Below are positions 53,175-62,117 of a DNA stretch of 64,000 nucleotides, piece by piece. Origin of the DNA: an uncultured Eubacterium sp. (GTDB taxonomy: Bacteria > Bacillota > Clostridia > Peptostreptococcales > Anaerovoracaceae). Position numbers and translations under genes: made by a program. The notes under the pieces are model-generated. The model was not told the origin of the DNA. It saw only the letters and a list, made by a program, of their open reading frames with translations, and did not search any database. The stretch is taken from assembly GCA_946555345.1 (NCBI GenBank), contig CAMNSS010000013.1, forward strand, positions 1 to 64,000, in the 5' to 3' direction. The stretch's first letter is position 1. Each line of letters starts with the position of its first letter.

Positions 53175-53580
53175 CTATGCCTGATCGATCGCTTGCTTTG
53201 TTGTCCTGCCATGCCATGGCGCTATGCCCGGTTTTCGCCGTGCATCCGCTTTGCGGCATAAAATCACGCCATTTCCCGCATGATTGATTATATCTGATTC
53301 ATCGCTTTCGTTACAACTTCATGGAGAAAAGGCTTTCTTTCTGTTCTGCCATGGGTATATGGGGCGGAAGGACGCCTCGGATTTCTTGCTATGGCTGCAC
53401 AAGATAAATGGCTTTCCCTTAACTCTGCTACGACTGCGCAAGCCAGAAAATTTTCCCTTATTTTTAATTTAAAAACATACTTTTAGAGAAAATCCCCTCA
53501 AAAAAAATTTCCCATGCATTCCATATTTCTATGCCTGCTAAGACAGGGACTCCCTTGTTTCGAGAAAAATGGCTTTTAAT

Positions 53581-53728
53581 AGAGAAAACACATACTGGTT
53601 TTCTCTCAAATTGCAAAAAACTGCCTTGCAAGAGAAAGCGGGCTGGTTTTGCATAAAATTCACATAAACATAGCAAAAAATAAGCAAAAATTCTCTTAAA
53701 ACCCGCATTTAACCAGGAAACAAGAGAA
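53581..53728. repeat. Cluster of AGAGAA/TTCTCT inverted repeats
   Basis: AGAGAAAAC (53581-53589) pairs with GTTTTCTCT (53598-53606). TTCTCT (53601-53606) pairs with AGAGAA (53631-53636). TTCTCTT (53691-53697) pairs with AAGAGAA (53722-53728). The last lies 14 bases before the -35 element of the chemoreceptor promoter. Related to 15064-15105. Confidence 0.6.
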
Positions 53729-53741
53729 TCGCTCCCATCCA

Positions 53742-53769
53742 TTGTATTTTCCGCCGCATCTGCTACAAT
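53742..53769 (+). promoter_or_regulatory. Promoter of the chemoreceptor gene
   Basis: TTGTAT (53742-53747), 16 bases, TACAAT (53764-53769). No sigma-D (motility) consensus is apparent. Confidence 0.6.
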
Positions 53770-53812
53770 TAATATGTTTATACTACAAATTTCACTTTTA
53801 TATATTGAATAC

Positions 53813-53878
53813 ACCCTGGAAAAGAGGCGCCGGCAGGCGTCTTTCGTCAGGCTTCTTTGCTGGTACGCCTGCCAGGGT
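53813..53878 (+). promoter_or_regulatory. Structured 5' leader of the chemoreceptor mRNA
   Basis: ACCCTGG (53813-53819) pairs with CCAGGGT (53872-53878), and CAGGCGT (53834-53840) with ACGCCTG (53865-53871), leaving a 14-base left bulge and a 24-base apical loop. It lies between promoter and ribosome binding site. It does not match the cyclic-di-GMP riboswitch motifs I know. Confidence 0.5.
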
Positions 53879-53911
53879 AATCATCGTAGGAATCGTAGGA
53901 GGAGATAAAAC

Positions 53912-55918
53912 ATGAAACGAACAAAGAACACAGCCTCATATGCTGGATCGTTCCGGCGGGGCTTTGGCATCACCGGAAAACTAGTATCAGCTATCGTCGT
54001 CAGTGTCATCATCGGGATCGCGATTCTGCTCGGAGTCGTCTATTTCCAGATGTCTAACACGCTGCTGGACAGAAGCGAAGAACTGCTCCAGTCCACTACC
54101 GGCAAAACGCTCCAGGAAACGAAAGCGTGGATGAACCGCACGCTGGCTATGCTGGAAACACAACGGGACACCATCCAATATGAGGACATGGATATCCCGG
54201 CGATGCAAGATTATATCAAACACACAGTGGATCAAAACGAGGCCTATCCCGCAGGGCTGTACGTCGCCCTGACGGACGGTTCGCTGCATCACGCTTCCTT
54301 TGTGCCAGGACCGGATTTTGATGCAACGGCAAAAAGCTGGTATCAGGACGGATTGCAGTCGGAGGACTTTATCCTCGGTGATGTCTATTTCGACGAGGAC
54401 AGCCAATCTTACGTGGTCGGAGCCTCGGGAATGCTGAAAAACCGCAATGGTGATGTGCGAGGCGTCGCCGCTGCGGACGTGTACCTGGACTCCATTTCCA
54501 AAATCGTCAGCGGCGTCCAAATTGAAGATACCGGCGGCATCTTTCTGGTGGACACCAGGACGGACACGATTATCGGACACCAGGACAGCGATATCACCGG
54601 GCAAAAGCTGAGCGACCTTAAAGATGGGATGTATTCTTATGCCGCCGAACAGATCCGGAAAGGAAAAACCGGCCTCACCGTCCATGAAGATACATATATC
54701 CAAGTGGCAAATGTCCCAGGCAGCGATTGGACGGCGGTAGCCTATGTCGCCCAAGGAGAAGTGCTCCAGGAGTTAAACCGCCTGACAACCAGCATGCTGA
54801 TCGTGGCAGTAATCGCAGTGCTGGTGCTGATTCTCCTGGTAGTCATCCAGGTTCGGCGCATCATCGGCCGGCCGGTACGCGAACTGAGCCTGGCAGCTAC
54901 CCGCATCGCCCAAGGCGAGCTGGAACAAACGATCCAATATCGTTCCAAGGATGAACTCGGTGTTCTGGCGGATGATTTCAACCAAGTCACCCTCCGGCTC
55001 CGCCAATATGTAATCTACATCAACGAGATTTCTGAAAAGCTGCGGGAGATTGCGGCAGGAAACCTGAACTTTACGTTAGAAAATGAATATACCGGCGAGT
55101 TTGAGAAAATCAAAACCGCCTTGGATACGATTTCAAATTCACTGAATAACGCTATGGGGCAACTGCGTTCTGCTTCCAGGGATGTAGCCGCTGGGGCAGA
55201 ACAGGTATCCAGCGGGGCAGTAACCCTCTCGCAAGGATCTACAGAGCAGGCCGCAGAGGTAGAAGCGCTCGTAGGCCATATCAATGCTGTGTCTGACAGC
55301 GTCCATAACGTTGCACAAGATGCACAGCAGGTCAGCGGCATTTCCCAGGAAGTGAAGAACGGACTCATGGAAAGCAGTGAAAAGATGCAAAACATGACCC
55401 AGGTGATCCAGAAGGTCAGCGACAATTCCGCAGAAATCCACCAGATTGTGAAAACCATTGAGGATATCGCCTTCCAGACCAATATCTTAGCGTTAAACGC
55501 AGCCGTGGAAGCGGCCAGGGCCGGCGCCGCCGGAAAGGGATTTGCCGTGGTAGCAGATGAGGTTCGATCCTTGGCCAGCAGGTCATCTGAAGCCGCCCAG
55601 AAAACAACTATCCTCTTAAATCAAACCGTAGAATCTATGGATGAAGAGGTGCAGGCGGCTCAAGATACGACGGATTCCGTGCTCAAGGTAGTCGCCCATG
55701 CAGAAGAGATGGACAAACTGATCGACGGCATCGCAGGCTACACCAAACAGCAGGATGAAAACACAGTCCAGATCACGCATGGAATCGAGCAGATTTCCAC
55801 CGTAGTACAGAACAACGTCGCCACATCCGAGGCCAGCGCCGCCGCCAGCGAAGAACTTGCCAGCCAAGCTGCTATGCTGGAAGAACTAGTAGCCAAATTC
55901 CAGTTGCGGGAGCAATAA
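53912..55918 (+). CDS. Methyl-accepting chemotaxis protein with dCache-like sensor
   Basis: A 668-residue chemoreceptor. Membrane helix 1 spans about residues 24-46. The extracellular dCache-like sensor covers about 47-285 ([36 protein letters not shown]). Membrane helix 2 is [22 protein letters not shown], followed by HAMP ([22 protein letters not shown]) and the signalling domain with the hairpin tip [22 protein letters not shown]. The ligand cannot be read, but dCache receptors usually bind small organic molecules. AGGAGG lies before the ATG. No flagellar or che genes are in the window. Confidence 0.94.
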   Translation: MKRTKNTASYAGSFRRGFGITGKLVSAIVVSVIIGIAILLGVVYFQMSNTLLDRSEELLQSTTGKTLQETKAWMNRTLAMLETQRDTIQYEDMDIPAMQDYIKHTVDQNEAYPAGLYVALTDGSLHHASFVPGPDFDATAKSWYQDGLQSEDFILGDVYFDEDSQSYVVGASGMLKNRNGDVRGVAAADVYLDSISKIVSGVQIEDTGGIFLVDTRTDTIIGHQDSDITGQKLSDLKDGMYSYAAEQIRKGKTGLTVHEDTYIQVANVPGSDWTAVAYVAQGEVLQELNRLTTSMLIVAVIAVLVLILLVVIQVRRIIGRPVRELSLAATRIAQGELEQTIQYRSKDELGVLADDFNQVTLRLRQYVIYINEISEKLREIAAGNLNFTLENEYTGEFEKIKTALDTISNSLNNAMGQLRSASRDVAAGAEQVSSGAVTLSQGSTEQAAEVEALVGHINAVSDSVHNVAQDAQQVSGISQEVKNGLMESSEKMQNMTQVIQKVSDNSAEIHQIVKTIEDIAFQTNILALNAAVEAARAGAAGKGFAVVADEVRSLASRSSEAAQKTTILLNQTVESMDEEVQAAQDTTDSVLKVVAHAEEMDKLIDGIAGYTKQQDENTVQITHGIEQISTVVQNNVATSEASAAASEELASQAAMLEELVAKFQLREQ

Positions 55919-56188
55919 GCGTTAATCACGTTTTAGCAGGAAAAGCGGAATGAGGCGGGCAGAGCTAAACAATCAAAAAAGCAAGGCTACCTACGCAAAC
56001 AACTAAGCAAGGGGACTCAAATCCAAACAACGAAAAGAGCTAAACCAGTCAAAAAGAGCAAGACGAAAAAGGCGAATCCAGCCGGGCAAAAGAACAGAAA
56101 AAGCCTGCAAATCAAAAAACAAACCAAAAAACAGAAGCAGCCACTCAAAAGAGCCGAGTGAAAAAACAAGCCAAAAGAGCCAGAAAGA

Positions 56189-56223
56189 AAGAGCGCAGAA
56201 AAGTAAAACCTGCGCTCTTTTCT
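56189..56223 (+). terminator. Terminator after the chemoreceptor gene
   Basis: AAGAGCGCAG pairs with CTGCGCTCTT (10 base pairs) around an 11-base loop; TTCTT follows. It lies 270 bases past the stop. Confidence 0.75.
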
Positions 56224-56378
56224 TGCCAAGTGATATTTTCAAAAATACGGACTGCACGGCCTATCTGCATCAAATACCCGGAACCCGTCCAACGCCTATC
56301 GGAAATCATCAGCTAATCTGAAACAAAAGTGTAAAAAAAGTGTAAGACTCCACAAAATCAATAAATCTCAAAAACGTA

Positions 56379-56409
56379 AAAGCCCAGAATCGTTGAAATT
56401 CTGGGCTTT
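56379..56409 (-). terminator. Terminator of tRNA-Arg
   Basis: AAAGCCCAGAAT pairs perfectly with ATTCTGGGCTTT (12 base pairs) around a seven-base loop, directly after the tRNA 3' end. Confidence 0.85.
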
Positions 56410-56410
56410 A

Positions 56411-56487
56411 TGGCGCGCCATGAGGGACTCGAACCCCCAACCTCCGCATTCGTAGTGCGTTACTCTATCCAATTGAGCTAATAGCGC
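56411..56487 (-). tRNA. tRNA-Arg (anticodon ACG)
   Basis: The acceptor GCGCTAT pairs with ATGGCGC (one U-G), then discriminator G and encoded CCA. The anticodon loop CTACGAA gives ACG, normally deaminated to ICG, for arginine CGN codons. Confidence 0.94.
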
Positions 56488-56880
56488 ATATAACCACTGA
56501 TATTTATTATACAACAGGCTGTAGTATCATGTCAAAGGAAAACGATTATATCATGTAAAAAATTCTTAGTTGCCAAGGCATATATTACCGTTTCGGAAAA
56601 TGCCCTGCAACAATTTTCTTAGGGCTTTTGAAAACCGGACAAAACTTTGCCATGTTGCAGCCGCCCCGCAAACGCCCATTCATCCCAAAACGCCATTTAG
56701 CAAAGCATTCATTCCCCTTTACGGAAACCTTGGAGGGAAGAACGGGCATTCCGCTTTTCAAAAGGATTAATGCCTGCCCTTCACCCGATTGCGCTTTGCA
56801 AAACGAAAGATGATAAAAACAGGAGGCGCCGCCCCATCATGCGCCGCATCCTTGCCTTTTGCAAACGCTTTCTTTCCTTC
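56488..56880. other. Spacer between sigF and tRNA-Arg
   Basis: Carries the tRNA-Arg promoter (56506-56535). The remaining 340 bases have no supported gene or terminator. Confidence 0.5.
56506..56535 (-). promoter_or_regulatory. Promoter of tRNA-Arg
   Basis: TTGACA (56530-56535), 18 bases, TATAAT (56506-56511): both hexamers are exact consensus. Confidence 0.85.
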
Positions 56881-57621
56881 TTATTCCGCCTTTCCCATCC
56901 GCTCCCGCATCCTGCCCAAAACCTTCTTCTCGATCCTGGACACCTGCACCTGCGAGATTCCCAGTATCCCAGCAATCTGCTGCTGGGTCATGTCTTTAAA
57001 ATAACGAAGCACGATGATCTGCCGCTCCCGATCCGCCAGATCTTTGATCGCCGCCTTCAAATCGATTAAATTTACATTCTTCTCTTCCTCATCCACATAC
57101 TGCCCGCCATGCATTCCCTCTGGAATCAGCGCATTGTCCAGGCTTTCCACATTGGACAGGGAATCAATGGCCTCCAGCACTTCCATGATGCGCTCGCGGG
57201 AAACGTGCATTTCCTCAGCAATGTAGCTGATTTTAGGGGTCTTTCCGTGTTTATTGTAATATTCCTGCTGGATCGCTTTTAAATTTTTCATGTCGGTTTT
57301 GAGCTGGCGGCTGATTTTAATTTTGCCATCATCCCGCAAAAACCGTTTAATCTCACCTAATATCATGGGGACTGCATAGGTGGAAAACATCACGCCAAAC
57401 TTGGTGTCGAACCTGTCGATCGCTTTTACAAGCCCTACGAACCCCACCTGCATCAAATCCTCAGGCTCATAATAATTTGACGTGTATTTCATGGCTAAGT
57501 TCTTTACGAGTCCGATGTTTTGATTGACGATAAGCTCCCGCGCCTTGCGGTCGCCCTTTTGTGCTGCCTCAATTAGTCTGTATGTATCCTCCTTAGCAAT
57601 CGGCGTATATTTAGATGCCAC
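56881..57621 (-). CDS. sigF: Sporulation sigma factor SigF (SpoIIAC)
   Basis: A 246-residue sigma factor directing early forespore transcription. Region 2 is LIVNQNIGLVKNLAMKY through EPEDLMQVGFVGLVKAIDRFD, region 3 contains ISYIAEEMHVSRERIMEVLEA, and region 4 ILRYF-type LADRERQIIVLRYFKDMTQQQIAGILGISQVQVSRIEKK. The two genes before it encode the anti-anti-sigma and anti-sigma, so it is SigF rather than SigG. It overlaps spoIIAB by 11 bases. Confidence 0.96.
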   Translation of the reverse strand: MASKYTPIAKEDTYRLIEAAQKGDRKARELIVNQNIGLVKNLAMKYTSNYYEPEDLMQVGFVGLVKAIDRFDTKFGVMFSTYAVPMILGEIKRFLRDDGKIKISRQLKTDMKNLKAIQQEYYNKHGKTPKISYIAEEMHVSRERIMEVLEAIDSLSNVESLDNALIPEGMHGGQYVDEEEKNVNLIDLKAAIKDLADRERQIIVLRYFKDMTQQQIAGILGISQVQVSRIEKKVLGRMRERMGKAE

Positions 57622-58057
57622 TGACGATATCCAGATATTTTGTCATCATCACGGTAGTCCCCTTACCCTTTTCCGACATGACATTCAATTTATCCATGAA
57701 GCTTTCCATCACCGTAAATCCCATCCCTGAACGTTCTTCTCCGTCTCCCGTGGTATAAAGTGGTTCCCTGGCTTTCTCCACATCCTCGATCCCGACGCCC
57801 TGATCCGTTATTTTGATGATCAGCTTTCCGCCTTTTTTCATTGCGCATTCCATAAAAACAACCGCTTCCGCTGGTTCTTCCAGCGATCCGTATCCGTGGA
57901 TGATGCTGTTGCTTACCGCTTCGGAAACCGCCGTTTTAATTTCCGTCAATTCCTCGACCGTCGGATCCAGCGGCATGACAAAAGCGGCAGCGGCCGCCCT
58001 GGCAAAGGCCTCATTTTCTGCAAGCGCGCTGAATTCCATCCTCATCACATTTTCCAT
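57611..58057 (-). CDS. spoIIAB: Anti-sigma F factor and protein kinase SpoIIAB
   Basis: A 148-residue GHKL-type kinase. The N box is EIKTAVSEAVSNSIIHGYG, the G1 box DQGVGIEDV and the G2-like segment GMGFTVMESFMD. It holds sigma-F inactive and phosphorylates SpoIIAA until forespore septation. It starts directly after the spoIIAA stop and overlaps sigF, the standard three-gene operon. Confidence 0.96.
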   Translation of the reverse strand: MENVMRMEFSALAENEAFARAAAAAFVMPLDPTVEELTEIKTAVSEAVSNSIIHGYGSLEEPAEAVVFMECAMKKGGKLIIKITDQGVGIEDVEKAREPLYTTGDGEERSGMGFTVMESFMDKLNVMSEKGKGTTVMMTKYLDIVSGI

Positions 58058-58426
58058 TTACAACACCTCCATTTGCAGTTGCTCCCTGCCCTTTATCCGC
58101 TCTATCGCACTATCTGTATCTGCCGCATCCGGGACGATGGAAAACACATCGGCCATTTCAAGCACTTTCTTTATATAGGAAGGACAACCGGAAATGCAAA
58201 CACAGCCGCCGCTTTTCACCAGTTTTTTATACCTGCCTAGGACGACGCCGATTCCCGAGCTATCCATGAACTGCACGCCTGAAAAATCCAAAACGAGATG
58301 CTTGCATCCAAACGCTTTCATCGATCGGTCTATGGTATTTCGCAGCGGCGCAGCGCTGTGGTGGTCCACTTCCCCTTTGATGCCCGCAACCAGGATATCT
58401 TCTGAAACGCTGAAAATTACTTCCAC
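58058..58426 (-). CDS. spoIIAA: Anti-anti-sigma factor SpoIIAA
   Basis: A 122-residue STAS-domain protein. The phosphorylated serine is in FSGVQFMDSSGIGVVLGRYKKL. Unphosphorylated SpoIIAA displaces sigma-F from SpoIIAB. Translation begins at GTG 58424-58426, with AGGGGG seven bases upstream. First gene of the operon. Confidence 0.95.
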   Translation of the reverse strand: MEVIFSVSEDILVAGIKGEVDHHSAAPLRNTIDRSMKAFGCKHLVLDFSGVQFMDSSGIGVVLGRYKKLVKSGGCVCISGCPSYIKKVLEMADVFSIVPDAADTDSAIERIKGREQLQMEVL

Positions 58427-58865
58427 AAAAAAACCCCCTTTTCAAGACTATATCGTAATTATTATAGTCCTGGCAAGCGGGGCTTGTCTTTAAGAGAAAA
58501 AGCCGAAACGCCACTATTTTTGTCGCAGGCGGGCGGCTGTCCTGTAGTCTGCGCCATAAGCAAGCGGGCAAGCGGACAAGCGATCCCAGCAGACGGATGG
58601 AAAAGAATCATTCCGCCTTTGCCTGTTCGCCGCAGGTAAATGTTTTGTAAAGCCTTCGCCGGTTTTCCCGTAAACAGGCAGGTACTCCGCCGCCATTTCC
58701 GTGCGCCAGGCTAGATGCCAGGCAGCCCGCCGCACTACCTTTTCGGCTCGCTATGCCGTGCGGATAGCCTTTAAAACTTCTGCGTGCTATGCCGTGCAGG
58801 CAAACCGCACCGCCAATGCCATTTCCCCGCAAAAGCCCTGGAGTTTCCTCATGCGATTCATGCAC
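58427..58865. other. spoIIA promoter region and spacer to thiI
   Basis: The first 60 bases contain the spoIIA promoter. From 58520 to 58865 the sequence has no supported gene and no clear terminator for thiI. Confidence 0.5.
58447..58476 (-). promoter_or_regulatory. Candidate spoIIA operon promoter
   Basis: Two readings fit. Sigma-A: TTGCCA (58471-58476), 18 bases, TATAGT (58447-58452). Sigma-H: an AGGACT-type -35 (58466-58471) with a loose GATAT -10; sigma-H is the known regulator of spoIIA in Bacillus. The sequence GACTATA...TATAGTC also makes a 7-base inverted repeat. Confidence 0.5.
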
Positions 58866-60170
58866 TTATGCCGGAAAAATATCGATCGTCTCCGCCGCCT
58901 CCACGGCAGCCTGGATCAATGCATCGCAATCGAGCTTTGCTTCCGATGCTAAAATCCGTTCAAGCCTTGGCTTCGTTACAGGATGCTTCGGCAAAAATAC
59001 GGTACAGCAATCCTCGTACGGCTGGATCGATGTTTCATACGTGCCGATTTCCTGCGCCTTGTCCATGATATCCACCTTGTCCATCGCAATCAGCGGCCGC
59101 ATGACCGGCATGGTGACAGACGCATCCGTTACCATCAGGGATTCCGCCGTCTGGCTCGCTACCTGCCCCAGGTTTTCCCCCGTGATGAGCATCCCGCAGC
59201 CCGTATCCTGGGCGATTTTCTGGGCGATCCGCATCATGAACCGCCGCACCAGTATCGTGGTTTCCTCCTCCGGGCAATTTGCAACGATCAGTTCCTGAAT
59301 TGGCAGCAGGTTCACCACGTACATCTTAAACCTGCCGCAATAGGTGGCGACGATCCCCGCCAATTCTTCTACCTTTTCCTGCGCCCGCTGGCTGGTATAT
59401 GGATAGGAATGAAAATGCACAGCCTCGATCATCATCCCCCGTTTCGCCATCATCCAGGTTGCCACAGGCGAATCGATGCCGCCCGAAAGAAGGGATAAGC
59501 CTTTGCCGTTCGTTCCCAGCGGAAGACCGCCAAAGCCTGCGATTTTATCCTGATAAATGTACGACCTGTCGTGCCGTACATCCACGAACAAAAGGCAATC
59601 AGGATGATGCACGTCTACCTTTAACACTTTACAGCCCTTTAATACCGCCGCGCCAACCTGCCTGCCGATATCCGGCGATTTTACAGGAAAATTCTTATCA
59701 GCCCGCTTCGCTTCCACCTTAAAGGTATGGACGCCCCGCTCCTCGATCGTTTCCAGCATATATGCCACCGCCGCCTCGCCGATTGCTTCCATGGTGCTTT
59801 CGCATTCCACGGCGGGACTGATCGATGCAACGCCGAAGACCTTGGAAATTTCTTTGACCACCGCCTGCTTGTCCAGGCTCTTATCCGCCCTGACGAAGAT
59901 AAGGCCCTCCTGCCGTTTCACGCTGATCCCGTCAAATTTCCTGAGCAGTTTGCGAATCCGTTCCACCAGCATCCGCTCAAAATACGGCTTGTTCATTCCC
60001 TTGAGCGCCACTTCGCCGCACCTGACGATAAAAATAAATTCCCGATTCATCTCTCCGTTCATTCCTTCACGCACACTTTCGCGCATTTCCTCACACGCTT
60101 CTTCATGCATTTTGTCACGCATATCTTCATTCATTTCCTTACACATTTCTCCGCCTGTCCCTTCACGCAT
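58866..60170 (-). CDS. thiI: tRNA 4-thiouridine synthetase ThiI with repeat-derived N-terminal extension
   Basis: A 434-residue protein. The NFLD/THUMP region begins FIFIVRCGEVALKGMNKPYFE, and the PP-loop ATP site is LLSGGIDSPVATWMM. Conserved cysteines lie near the C-terminus (YEDCCTVFLPKHP). No rhodanese domain, as usual in Firmicutes. It transfers sulfur to tRNA U8 and may serve thiamine synthesis. The ATG starting MREGTGGEM has an AGGAG site six bases upstream, so the first 40 residues, built from repeats like EMxxxM, EDMRDKM and EEMRES, are probably translated; other ThiI proteins lack them. The desulfurase gene lies just upstream. Confidence 0.92.
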   Translation of the reverse strand: MREGTGGEMCKEMNEDMRDKMHEEACEEMRESVREGMNGEMNREFIFIVRCGEVALKGMNKPYFERMLVERIRKLLRKFDGISVKRQEGLIFVRADKSLDKQAVVKEISKVFGVASISPAVECESTMEAIGEAAVAYMLETIEERGVHTFKVEAKRADKNFPVKSPDIGRQVGAAVLKGCKVLKVDVHHPDCLLFVDVRHDRSYIYQDKIAGFGGLPLGTNGKGLSLLSGGIDSPVATWMMAKRGMMIEAVHFHSYPYTSQRAQEKVEELAGIVATYCGRFKMYVVNLLPIQELIVANCPEEETTILVRRFMMRIAQKIAQDTGCGMLITGENLGQVASQTAESLMVTDASVTMPVMRPLIAMDKVDIMDKAQEIGTYETSIQPYEDCCTVFLPKHPVTKPRLERILASEAKLDCDALIQAAVEAAETIDIFPA

Positions 60171-60286
60171 ATCCTTCTCCTGAAAATTGATTGCCCCGCC
60201 GCCTTGGTCCGCCCATTCAGCCAAATAACGCAAAACCTCCAAGCCGCCCGAGCGCCTCCCATTTAAGCCGGCCAATGGCCTCTCTT

Positions 60287-61450
60287 CTACCGGAAACTGC
60301 CAAGCCTGCGAAACCGTTTCACAGCCGCAGTCACTTTATCTATCACCACATCCATTTCCTCCAGGGAGTTGAAACGGCCAAAGCTAAACCGCAAAGCGCC
60401 TTCAACCGCCTGCTCGGAAAGCCCCATCGCCTTCAATACATGGCTGCCGCCCTTTTTATGGGAAGAGCAAGCAGAACCCGTCGATACGAATATACCATCC
60501 TGCTCAAGCGTATGCAGAAGCACCTCGCCCCTCGTTCCAAGAAAGGAAATATTCAGTACCGAGCCACAGCTGCTTCCTGCCGCCTCCCCTGTTTCCTGCG
60601 GGCTGTTTACGATGATATCATCGAGATTGGCACAAATCCCCGCCAGCAAATAGTTCCGCATTTCCGAGATCCGCTTCATATCCGATGCCCGTTCCGCCGC
60701 CGATTGCTCCGCCGCCAAGCCAAATCCTGCAATCGCTGGGACATTTTCCGTACCGGAACGCTTCCCGTCTTCCTGCCCGCCGCCCGCTAATAATGCGGGG
60801 ATGCTAAGCTTATCCCTGATGTAAAGGCCGCCGCTGCCTTTCGGTCCATGAATTTTATGGCCGCTTACGGAGATCATGTCCGCTTCCATGCAAAGGGGCA
60901 GTTTTCCGAAGCTCTGCACTGCATCGCAATGAAAGATGCCAGGGGCGTTTTTCGCCTTCATAATCGATTTAACCCTGTTGACTGGCATGATCGTACCCGT
61001 CTCATTGTTGACGTGCATCAGGGTGACGAGAATGGTCCGTTCATCGATGGCGTCTTCCATCTGCTCGATATCCAGCCTGCATTTTTGATCCACATCCACA
61101 TAGACGACCTCAAAGCCTTGTTCTTCCAGCCTTTTGCAGCATTCCAAAACAGCGGGATGCTCAGCTTTTGAGGTCACGATACGGTTTCCCCGCCGTTTCA
61201 ATGCCCTGGCTGCGCCGAAGATCGCCATATTGTCCGCTTCCGTTCCGCCCGACGTAAAACACACCCGCCCATTTGCAACGCCCATCGCCTGCTGTAACTG
61301 CTTGCGGGCTTTCTTCACAGATTTCTCGCTGTCCACGCCAAGCTGGTACAGGGAGGACGGGTTACCGAAAGTTTCTTCCATATGCTTTACCATGATTTCC
61401 GTCACCTGCGGATACTGCTTTGTCGTCGCACTGTTATCCAAATAAATCAT
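60287..61450 (-). CDS. Cysteine desulfurase (NifS/IscS-like) paired with ThiI
   Basis: A 387-residue PLP enzyme. Features are YLDNSATTKQYPQV at the start, the PLP histidine near NNETGTIMPVN, the PLP lysine in SVSGHKIHGPKGSGGLY, and the active-site cysteine in VSTGSACSSHKKGG. It takes sulfur from cysteine to a persulfide. The gene directly before thiI (117 bases apart) is the Firmicute NifZ-type donor for 4-thiouridine formation rather than for bulk iron-sulfur synthesis. GGAG precedes the ATG. Confidence 0.93.
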   Translation of the reverse strand: MIYLDNSATTKQYPQVTEIMVKHMEETFGNPSSLYQLGVDSEKSVKKARKQLQQAMGVANGRVCFTSGGTEADNMAIFGAARALKRRGNRIVTSKAEHPAVLECCKRLEEQGFEVVYVDVDQKCRLDIEQMEDAIDERTILVTLMHVNNETGTIMPVNRVKSIMKAKNAPGIFHCDAVQSFGKLPLCMEADMISVSGHKIHGPKGSGGLYIRDKLSIPALLAGGGQEDGKRSGTENVPAIAGFGLAAEQSAAERASDMKRISEMRNYLLAGICANLDDIIVNSPQETGEAAGSSCGSVLNISFLGTRGEVLLHTLEQDGIFVSTGSACSSHKKGGSHVLKAMGLSEQAVEGALRFSFGRFNSLEEMDVVIDKVTAAVKRFRRLGSFR

Positions 61451-62117
61451 TTTTCACTCCAAAATATACCGATGCGCAGTGGCTATCGCCCAAGATCCAA
61501 AGATTCAAACGCCAAAAGGCATTCAGGGCAGATTCCAGATCTCCGCAAAACCACCAAGGAAAATCCCATCGCTTGCGAAACATCCATGGCCGGCCGCCGC
61601 ATCGGGCTGGCCGCTATATCGCTGCATCAGGCTGGCTATCGCCATCATGAGCCTGTTTCCAGCCAAAGGCAAAGCCAGTTTCGCCGATTCTTCCAGCGGC
61701 AGGCTTTGTTACACATTCTGAAATCCAATGGATAACCAATTCCAGCCGCTATCGCCAATAAACCTGTTTCCAATTAGATAAAAAAGGCGGATACAGATCC
61801 GCCTCATCACATTTCTTTCTCGCTCATTGCTTCCGCGCCTCGCTTAACGGGGCTGGCCATTTTCGGCATCGCGCCCCGCCTGGCAGAACCGTCCAGCCAT
61901 ACTTTGCGACCCGCCTGGCATAGCTGGCCGCCCGCATCCGCATCACACCTTACGCCGCAACGCTGGCCGCCATCTTTACGCTCCGCCCGACAGAACGGCA
62001 TAGCCGTCCGCTTGCACTTTCGCAAGTTCGCCTTGCTCAACACAGCCGCACATCCCCGACTTCACGCATTCGCTTCTTTTTTGCATAACTAGCTGCCTGT
62101 GTTTTCAAGCCTTCGCC
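61451..62117. other. Spacer with degenerate GC-rich repeats and rny terminator
   Basis: From 61580 to 61680 the phrase CATCGGGCTGGCCGCTATATCG recurs diverged as CATCAGGCTGGCTATCGCC. From 61840 to 62010 CCGCCTGGCAGAACCGTCC and CCGCCTGGCATAGCTGGCC recur. The rny terminator is at 61785-61804. A minus-strand frame at 61807-62043 runs through the repeats and is not supported. Confidence 0.55.
61785..61804 (-). terminator. Terminator downstream of rny
   Basis: AGGCGGAT and ATCCGCCT form an 8-base-pair stem with a four-base loop; TTTTT follows on the minus strand. It lies 314 bases past the rny stop. Confidence 0.85.

Larger units (their letters stand above)
55919..56410. other. A-rich spacer with two terminators
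   Basis: From 55960 to 56190 the plus strand is A-rich with repeated AAAAGAGC and CAAAAAAC blocks and holds no plausible gene. Terminators of the chemoreceptor (56189-56223) and of tRNA-Arg (56379-56409) follow. Confidence 0.55.

Noticed and set aside
61807-62043. 78-residue minus-strand frame between rny and its terminator
   Set aside because: It lies in the right place for a small gene but runs through degenerate repeats, starts at GTG/TTG without a ribosome binding site and has no recognisable sequence.
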